From assembly GCA_027296385.1 (NCBI GenBank), contig JAPUJD010000207.1, forward strand, positions 1 through 10,835: 10,835 nt of DNA, in the 5' to 3' direction. The notes under the pieces are model-generated. The model did not search any database and was not told the origin of the DNA. It was given only the letters and a program-made list of their open reading frames with translations. A program made the position numbers and the translations under genes. The stretch comes from Acidobacteriota bacterium. Lineage in GTDB: Bacteria > Acidobacteriota > Thermoanaerobaculia > Multivoradales > JAHEKO01. Shown here piece after piece: positions 6,217 through 10,835 of the stretch (positions within the stretch are counted from its first letter, which is position 1; the number at the start of each line of letters is the position of its first letter).

Positions 6217-7511
6217 TCCGACGCCGCTTGGCTCAGCGCACGAACTGCATACTCTAGCTGCCGATCAGCCATCGTCAGTGCGGGCAGGAGCTGAGTGACC
6301 CGGCCCTGCTCGCCACCACCGAGCAGCAAGAGTCCCCGCCGGCGCGCGCTTTCGACGAATGCGTGGGCAGCAGCAGCGGTCTTCCACTCGATGCCCCACA
6401 GCGCACCGCGACCACGTACTTCGCGCACGGCGTGGATCCGGCCCGGCCAGTCTCGAAGTGCCGAACCGAAGCGACGCCCGAGCGCTGCGGCTCGTGCTAC
6501 CAGGCGCTGACGCGAAATGACCTCGAGAGCGGCCAAGGCCGCGGCGCATGCCAACGGGTGAGCGACAAAGGTCGCTGTATGGCGGGCCTCGCCGGGGCTG
6601 TCCCAGGCAGCCATGATCGCCGCGCGCCCGACCACCGCGGCGAGCGGCATGCCGCCGGCAAGCGCCTTGCCGCAGCACAACAGATCGGGCTCGATGCCAT
6701 CGTGCTCGACCGCGAACCAGCGCCCAGTGCGACCGCAGCCGGTGAGGATCTCGTCGACCACGAAGAGAACCTCGTAGCGCCGGCACAGAGCGTGCACCGC
6801 CTGTAGCCAACCGGCGGGAGGCACAATCACGCCCTCACGGCCGACGATGGGTTCCACCACCAGAGCGGCGACCGGCTCCGACTCGAAGCTCGTCCTGAGC
6901 AAAGCCAAGTCGCAGCCGTAGGGCAGATGCCGTACCTGGCGATGGAGGTGGCGCGTGAAAGGAGAGCGAAAATGCCCCCGTGAAGTCAACGCCAGGGCGC
7001 CGAAGGTAAGGCCGTGGTACGAGGGTCGGAAGGCCACGATACGGTGACGACGAGTGGCCAGCAAGGCTGTCTTGACCGCCAACTCGACAGCGTCGGCTCC
7101 AGAGACAGCGAAGGCTACGCGCGCTCCCGAAATCGGTACTCGCCGGGCGAGAACGGCTGCCAGTTCGGCTCTTGCGGTATGGCCCTGAGCGTCGCCGAGG
7201 CCGTGGATCAGACGACCCGCCTGTCGTCTGATCGCTCTCACCACTGCCGGGTGCCGATGACCGACGGCAGCGACGCCGAAGCCGGAGGTCAAGTCGACGT
7301 AGCGATTGCCGTCCACGTCGAGTACGTTGGAACCGAGCGCTTCGGACCAGCATATGGCTCCGCCGTCGACGAAGGGAGGCGCTAGGCCGGCGGTCTCGAC
7401 TCGCCGAGCTTGTCGCGCCACGCGCCGACCACGGCGGCCGGGAGCCGTGGCGACGAGTCGAGGCAACTGGTCGCCACGCCGCAGCTGCGGGCCGGGCAGG
7501 TGATCCGACAT
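6213..7511 (-). CDS. Class III PLP-dependent aminotransferase
   Basis: The 432-residue product is a fold-type I aminotransferase of class III, the family of acetylornithine, 4-aminobutyrate and related omega-aminotransferases. Visible features are DVDGNRYVDLTSGFGVAAVGHRHP near the N-terminus, FAVSGADAVELAVKTA and FRPSYHGLTFGAL for cofactor phosphate binding, VVDEILTGCGRTGRWF with Asp253 contacting the PLP ring nitrogen, and CCGKALAGGMPLAAVVG with Lys282 forming the Schiff base. The substrate cannot be told from sequence; no arginine-biosynthesis neighbours support acetylornithine. The first 35 or so residues are Arg-rich, and a later start is possible. It begins 20 bp after recR on the same strand and overlaps the cNMP gene by a GTGA junction, so it probably belongs to the dnaX-recR transcript. 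Family assignment is firm; specificity is not. Confidence 0.88.
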   Translation of the reverse strand: MSDHLPGPQLRRGDQLPRLVATAPGRRGRRVARQARRVETAGLAPPFVDGGAICWSEALGSNVLDVDGNRYVDLTSGFGVAAVGHRHPAVVRAIRRQAGRLIHGLGDAQGHTARAELAAVLARRVPISGARVAFAVSGADAVELAVKTALLATRRHRIVAFRPSYHGLTFGALALTSRGHFRSPFTRHLHRQVRHLPYGCDLALLRTSFESEPVAALVVEPIVGREGVIVPPAGWLQAVHALCRRYEVLFVVDEILTGCGRTGRWFAVEHDGIEPDLLCCGKALAGGMPLAAVVGRAAIMAAWDSPGEARHTATFVAHPLACAAALAALEVISRQRLVARAAALGRRFGSALRDWPGRIHAVREVRGRGALWGIEWKTAAAAHAFVESARRRGLLLLGGGEQGRVTQLLPALTMADRQLEYAVRALSQAASE

Positions 7512-7531
7512 AAGGGTTTCTGTCGGGACCC

Positions 7532-8125
7532 CTAAACGATTTGTCGACCAGCGAGAGATCGAGCCAGGGTAACCTCGTCGGTGTACTCGATGTCGCCGCC
7601 GACGGGCATTCCCAACGCAAGCCGAGTGACCTTGATGCCTTTGGGCTTGAGGAGGCGCGCGAGGTAGAGCGCGGTGGCTTCGCCGTCGACGTTGGGATTG
7701 GTGGCGATCACCACCTCCTCGACCCGATCGAGCCGAGACATCAGGCTGTCGATCTGGAGTTGAGCCGGACCGATACCCCGCTGTGGCGACAGGGCGCCCA
7801 TGAGCACGTGGTAGAGGCCGTGGAACTCTCCCGTTCGTTCCAATGGCTCGATGTTGAAGGGTTCTTCGACCACACAGAGTTTGCTGTGATCGCGCTCCGG
7901 GTCGGAGCAGTACTTGCAGGGATCACAGTCGGTGATGGAGCCGCAGTTCGAGCAGGGGAAGAGCTTCTCCTTGACCGCGAGAATCGCCTCGGCGAGGGCT
8001 CGGGCATCTTGCGCCGAGACCTTGAGCAGGTGGTGGGCTAGGCGGGCAGCCGTCTTGCTTCCGATTCCGGGCAGCCGGGAGAGCTCCCCGACCAGGCGGC
8101 GCATCGGTTCCGGGGAGCTCGTCAT
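7532..8125 (-). CDS. recR: Recombination mediator protein RecR
   Basis: RecR works with RecO and RecF to load RecA onto SSB-coated gapped DNA. The 197-residue length is normal. In order: an N-terminal helix-hairpin-helix region (RLVGELSRLPGIGSKTAARLAHHLL), a C4 zinc finger (CSNCGSITDCDPCKYC), and a Toprim domain starting LCVVEEPFNIEPLERTGEFHGLYHVL with IATNPNVDGEATALYLARLL, then the conserved tail LALGMPVGGDIEYTDEVTLARSL. All expected motifs are present. The ATG at 8125 falls 5 bp after the ybaB stop, indicating one operon with dnaX and ybaB, the classical order. No strong Shine-Dalgarno is seen, so translation may rely on coupling to ybaB. Confidence 0.97.
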   Translation of the reverse strand: MTSSPEPMRRLVGELSRLPGIGSKTAARLAHHLLKVSAQDARALAEAILAVKEKLFPCSNCGSITDCDPCKYCSDPERDHSKLCVVEEPFNIEPLERTGEFHGLYHVLMGALSPQRGIGPAQLQIDSLMSRLDRVEEVVIATNPNVDGEATALYLARLLKPKGIKVTRLALGMPVGGDIEYTDEVTLARSLAGRQIV

Positions 8126-8130
8126 GATGC

Positions 8131-8430
8131 TCAGAGGCCGGGCAGGGCGCCACCGAGGGCACCGGCGAGACCACCCATCTTGCTCTGCATCTCCTCGTCG
8201 ACCTTGCGGGCCGCCTCGTTGACGGCGACGAGGACCAAATCCTCCAGCATCGAGGTGTCGTCGTCGATGGCGTCGGAGTCGATGGTCACCTGGAGCAGTT
8301 GTTTGTGGCCGTTCATCTTGACCTGAACCATGCCGCCGCCGACGCTGGCGCCGACCTCCAGTTGAGCCAGATCACGCTCCATCTGCTCCTGCATCTTCTG
8401 GGCTTGCTGCATCAGTTTGCGCACGTTCAT
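8131..8430 (-). CDS. ybaB: YbaB/EbfC family nucleoid-associated protein
   Basis: This small protein (99 residues) belongs to the YbaB/EbfC family, whose members form tweezer-like dimers that bind DNA and help organise the nucleoid. The N-terminal helix MNVRKLMQQAQKMQEQMERDLAQLE, the strand region GGGMVQVKMNGHKQLLQVTID and the C-terminal helix LEDLVLVAVNEAARKVDEEMQSKM are typical, followed by a Gly/Leu-rich tail. Its place between dnaX and recR is the usual one across bacteria. It starts 27 bp after the dnaX stop and ends 5 bp before recR. No anomalies. Confidence 0.95.
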   Translation of the reverse strand: MNVRKLMQQAQKMQEQMERDLAQLEVGASVGGGMVQVKMNGHKQLLQVTIDSDAIDDDTSMLEDLVLVAVNEAARKVDEEMQSKMGGLAGALGGALPGL

Positions 8431-8457
8431 CGAGGTTGGACTCCCGTTGGGACGAAC

Positions 8458-10184
8458 CTATGAGCTTGCTTCGTCGATCGCCTCGGCGGTACCCCCGAAG
8501 ACATCCAGCGCCGCCTGCACGGTGGGGTGCTGTAGCAGCGGGTCGGATGAAGGCACGGCTTTGGCGCCGACCGCGCCGGCTTCGGCGGACGCCGCGGGCT
8601 CGGAGGACTGCTGAGAGTCGACACTGCCGGTCTGGATACGCCAGCGAGCACCCGGGCCGAAGGCGTTCTCGAGGCAGGTCTCGAAGGCCTCGCGGTTGGT
8701 GTCGCGTTGCAGCGCCAGCTCGAGCCACTCGTCCCCAGGGGCGGTGACGACGGTCAGGCAGCCATCGGCGAAGGCGATGTCCCGAACATCTTTGAGATGA
8801 GCGGCAATGACCTGACGGCGGCGACTGATGAGCTCCAAGAAGCCGTCTACGCCTAGCAGCTGCGCGGTTTCGCTTGGAAGCACCGGACGCTCGCTCGTGG
8901 GTGCGGGCTCGAGAGCCGGCGCCGGCGGTTCGGGGACTGGCGCCGGGCCGGTCTCGGGTTGCGGACCGGAGGCCGGAGCCGCGTCGGTTGCCGGGTCGGC
9001 CGGGAGGTCAGCGGCGCTCCTGTCCTGCGCCGAGGGCGGCGGTTGGGGCGCCAGCGTCCCGGAAGCGGTAGCAGTCGGCGGCGCTTCGCCGAGCAGGGTT
9101 TCGATCTGGGTCAGGCGGGGCAACTCTGCCCCGCGCAGCCAGGCAATCTCGACGGCGAGCAGACCGGTCTCGCTACGCCGCACGGCCTCTTCACTGGCAA
9201 GCAGTTGCTGGAGGAGTCGCAGGAGATTCTCGTAGCCGGCCGCCGAGGCGAGCTCGCTCGCGGCGCGCGCCGCGTCGTCTGGCAGATCGAGCTCCTCGGT
9301 CGAGCCGCCGAGAGCCAGGTGAAGCACGTCACGGCAGTAGGAAAGAAACTCGCCGTAGACGTGGCGCGGATCCCAGCCCTCCTCCTCGACCTCTCCCACG
9401 ATACCCACGACCACCTGGCTCTCGCCGTCGATCACGGCCGCGAGCAGTTTGTGGTGCAGCGCAGCGTTGACGCCGCCCAGAATGCGGCCCGCCTCGTCGT
9501 CGGCGATGGTGCCCGAGCCGTAGGTTGCCAGCTGGTCGAGCAGGGCGACAGCATCGCGCACGCTGCCCTCGCTGGCGCGAGCGATCAGGCGCAGAGTGTT
9601 TTCGCCGACGCCGATCTCCTCGCTTGCGGCCACCCGCGCGAGGTGGTCGACCATGAGCTGTCGCGGGACGCGGCGGAAGTTGAACTCCTGGCAGCGCGAG
9701 AGGATCGTGGCCGGAACGGACTCGAGCTCGGTGGTGGCAAAGATGAAGACGAGATGCGACGGCGGCTCCTCGATGATCTTGAGCAGGGCGTCGAAGGCCT
9801 GGCGCGAGAGGCGGTGAACCTCGTCCAGGACCACGATCTTGTAGGGCGCGTGGACCGGCTTGTAGAGCAGGTTCTCGGTCAACTCGCGCACCTGTTCGAC
9901 CTTGGAATGAGTCGCGGCATCGATCTCGAGGATGTCGAGGCTCGAACCCGCGTCGATCGCGGCGCAAGTTGCGCACTCGTTGCACGGCCCATTCTCAGAA
10001 CCACGCTCGCAGTTGAGCGCCTTGGCCAGGATGCGGGCGACGCTGGTCTTGCCTACCCCGCGGATGCCGGAAAACAGGTACGCGTGAGCAACGCGTTGCG
10101 CGAAGCGGTGACGATGTGCTCCTGACCGACGACCGAGTCGAAATCTTGCGGTCGCCACTTTCGGGCGAGGACTTGGTAGGTCAT
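8458..10184 (-). CDS. dnaX: DNA polymerase III subunit tau/gamma DnaX, with an N-terminal frameshift
   Basis: DnaX is the AAA+ motor of the clamp loader that opens and places the beta clamp. Walker A GIRGVGKTS is encoded at 10042-10068. A zinc-binding set CERGSENGPCNECATC, Walker B VVLDEVHRL and the ATTE sensor follow. A Pro/Ala-rich linker (about 8880-9090) leads to a C-terminal tau-like domain. The family start MTYQVLARKWRPQDFDSVVGQEHIVTA is present from ATG 10184, but in a different frame from RVAHAYLFSG onward; that first frame meets TAG soon after. Between the T of HIVT and RVAH only 11 nt remain, where about 27 nt (nine codons, as in E. coli DnaX) are expected, so about 16 bp seem lost near 10088-10106. 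A GTG at 10158 gives an open frame, but its first 16 or so residues are out-of-frame sequence unlike DnaX. As read, the gene may be non-functional, which is unlikely for an essential gene; an assembly error is possible. ffs lies just upstream. Confidence 0.9.
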
Positions 10185-10204
10185 GGTTTCCAGATAAAAG
10201 CAGA

Positions 10205-10325
10205 GGCCGACGAAGGGTTCAGGCTTGACTGCGCACTCGGCCGATGCGCCTTATCGCTGCTCCCTTCCGGGTCTGACGAGGTTCGATGCTCCGCCGATGC
10301 GCAGGACCCGAACCCTTCGTCTGCC
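10205..10325 (-). ncRNA. ffs: Signal recognition particle 4.5S-type RNA
   Basis: On the minus strand the conserved SRP domain IV hairpin is unmistakable: GTCAGACCCGGAAGGGAGCAG followed by the GATAAGG side, the site where Ffh binds. The ends pair perfectly over 12 bp (GACGAAGGGTTC, 10321-10310, with GAACCCTTCGTC, 10220-10209), and after one mismatch pairing continues out to about 10329/10201. The size is that of the small bacterial form without an Alu domain. The helix is followed by CTTTTATC (10200-10193), which might act as a weak terminator, only 15 bp before the dnaX ATG, so partial read-through into dnaX is likely. Exact ends are approximate. Confidence 0.95.
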
Positions 10326-10337
10326 CCTGGCAGCAAG

Positions 10338-10366
10338 ATGCTATGCCGCTGCGCGGCGGCATGCAA
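10338..10366 (-). promoter_or_regulatory. Putative promoter of ffs (and dnaX operon)
   Basis: TTGCAT (10366-10361) and TAGCAT (10343-10338) on the minus strand are separated by exactly 17 bp. The predicted start near 10331 coincides with the outer end of the SRP RNA helix, which supports the call. The spacer holds an inverted repeat TGCCGC-6 nt-GCGGCA. Confidence 0.55.
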
Positions 10367-10393
10367 ATGGAGGGGGATAGCCGGCCGCTATGC

Positions 10394-10422
10394 TGGACCG
10401 TTTGCAGCCCTGCATCGGTCCA
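10394..10422. other. Strong hairpin between tRNA-Ser and ffs
   Basis: TGGACCG (10394-10400) pairs with CGGTCCA (10416-10422), and inside it TGCAG pairs with CTGCA (10403-10407, 10410-10414), giving 12 bp with a small internal bulge and a two-base loop. It lies downstream of tRNA-Ser on the minus strand and could help end or process that transcript, though no T-run follows. The rest of 10367-10507 shows nothing recognisable. Confidence 0.45.
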
Positions 10423-10507
10423 ACGGCAGGCCGGGTGGAGGGGCACGCGGCGCTCTTGGCGCGGTAAGGGTTCAGCGGTCGGCATACCCGCAGACGGACG
10501 ACAACAA

Positions 10508-10597
10508 TGGCGGAGAGGGTGGGATTCGAACCCACGGACCGCTTGCGCGGTCAACGGTTTTCGAGACCGCCCCGTTCGACCACTCCGGCACCTCTCC
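10508..10597 (-). tRNA. tRNA-Ser, anticodon CGA
   Basis: The minus strand gives a 90-nt class II tRNA. The acceptor stem is GGAGAGG/CCTCTCC with discriminator G and an encoded CCA. The anticodon loop CTCGAAA gives anticodon CGA, reading UCG. The long variable arm GACCGC-GCAA-GCGGTC is typical of tRNA-Ser. The T arm is GTGGG-TTCGAAT-CCCAC. All stems pair. Short open frames over this gene are artefacts. Confidence 0.97.
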
Positions 10598-10637
10598 GCA
10601 GAATCGTCGGGTCGATGGTCCGAACCGGCGAGCGCGG

Positions 10638-10643
10638 ATTGTA
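10638..10643 (-). promoter_or_regulatory. Possible -10 element of the tRNA-Ser gene
   Basis: TACAAT on the minus strand (5/6 to consensus) would start transcription near 10630, about 33 nt before the mature tRNA 5' end. No clear -35 was found at the right distance. Confidence 0.35.
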
Positions 10644-10672
10644 TATGGAGTGGCGCAGAAGCGGGCGAGAGA

Positions 10673-10707
10673 GGGTTGGAATCCCTCCCAACCCGCGATC
10701 TTGCGGG
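10673..10707. other. Two overlapping hairpins upstream of tRNA-Ser
   Basis: GGGTTGG (10673-10679) pairs with CCAACCC (10688-10694), and CCCGC (10692-10696) pairs with GCGGG (10703-10707). They share CCC, so the two are partly exclusive. No T-run follows on either strand, so a standard terminator is unlikely. Apart from this and the features listed beyond it, 10598-10835 shows no gene. Confidence 0.35.
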
Positions 10708-10751
10708 CAATGAGCAAAAGAGAGGCCGCAGCCTTCGATGGGCCGGGAAGT

Positions 10752-10770
10752 ATGGCGGAGAGGGAGGGAT
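10752..10770 (-). repeat. Stray copy of a tRNA-Ser 3' end
   Basis: The 19 bases here match the 3' end of the intact tRNA-Ser gene (10507-10525) at 18 positions, in the same orientation, including the CCTCTCCGCCA terminus. The bases before it on the minus strand do not form a tRNA. It looks like a remnant of a lost tandem tRNA-Ser or an attachment-site-like duplication; no integrase is visible. Confidence 0.5.
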
Positions 10771-10778
10771 GCGCTTTG

Positions 10779-10793
10779 CTTCGCAACGCGAAG
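10779..10793. other. Short hairpin next to the tRNA 3'-end copy
   Basis: CTTCGC-AAC-GCGAAG forms a 6-bp stem with a three-base loop, eight bases from the tRNA 3'-end copy. It occupies the place where the tRNA T arm would be, but it lacks the TTCGA loop. No function is assigned. Confidence 0.3.
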
Positions 10794-10835
10794 ACGCTGT
10801 GTTGTCTGGCTCTTCGCGCAAGCGCTCATCGCCGG

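Noticed and set aside
8458..9300. Programmed ribosomal frameshift site making gamma from dnaX
   Set aside because: No A-rich slippery heptamer was found in the tau region; the frameshift seen is at the N-terminus and is not of this type.
8959..10125. 388-codon open frame on the plus strand opposite dnaX
   Set aside because: It is antisense to clearly recognisable DnaX motifs, has no recognisable domain, and long antisense frames are common in GC-rich genes.
10508..10770. Integrative element bounded by tRNA-Ser 3'-end repeats
   Set aside because: Only 245 bp separate the copies, there is no integrase or cargo, and the extra copy lies upstream of the intact tRNA rather than downstream.
10219..10821. 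200-codon open frame and several shorter ones over the tRNA-Ser/ffs region
   Set aside because: They translate tRNA-Ser and SRP RNA sequence, a well-known source of spurious proteins.

Overview
This is a GC-rich bacterial chromosome segment made almost entirely of housekeeping genes for DNA replication, repair and secretion. The gene families are not diagnostic of a phylum. The GC-rich coding and weak Shine-Dalgarno sites fit several lineages, Acidobacteriota-like bacteria among them, but that placement is a guess. Nearly everything lies on the minus strand; only mutY is on the plus strand.

Layout, left to right. 1-336: N-terminal end of dnaN (sliding clamp), running off the left edge. 337-630: the dnaN-dnaA gap, with degenerate DnaA-box-like sequences, a tandem 9-bp repeat, TAG triplets and an AT-rich patch; this is the best oriC candidate here. 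631-1917: dnaA, preceded by an inverted pair of DnaA boxes and a plausible promoter. 2054-3766: sppA (signal peptide peptidase). 3767-4112: divergent gap between sppA and mutY, containing a C-rich, G-poor block enclosed by a perfect 11-bp inverted repeat with two internal hairpins, possibly an undescribed structured RNA. 4113-5186: mutY, whose 3' end overlaps the convergent 3' end of a tandem cyclic-nucleotide-binding-domain gene (5143-6216). That gene overlaps a class III aminotransferase (6213-7511). Then come recR, ybaB/ebfC and dnaX in the classical order. 10201-10330: SRP 4.5S RNA (ffs) directly upstream of dnaX, with a good promoter. 10508-10597: tRNA-Ser(CGA). Beyond it is non-coding DNA with hairpins and a stray copy of a tRNA-Ser 3' end.

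The minus-strand series ffs - dnaX - ybaB - recR - aminotransferase - cNMP protein is tightly packed and probably one transcription unit. It supplies the clamp-loader tau/gamma subunit, the RecFOR-pathway protein RecR and a nucleoid-associated protein, with two accessory genes at its end. The tRNA-Ser - SRP RNA - dnaX - ybaB - recR order resembles the origin-proximal order in Bacillus.

The clearest anomaly is in dnaX. The conserved first 28 or so residues are encoded in a different frame from the rest of the protein, with a gap best explained by loss of about 16 bp at a repetitive palindromic spot. It is either a true mutation or an assembly error. No defence system, mobile element or CRISPR array was seen. 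The most novel-looking element is the structured block between sppA and mutY.
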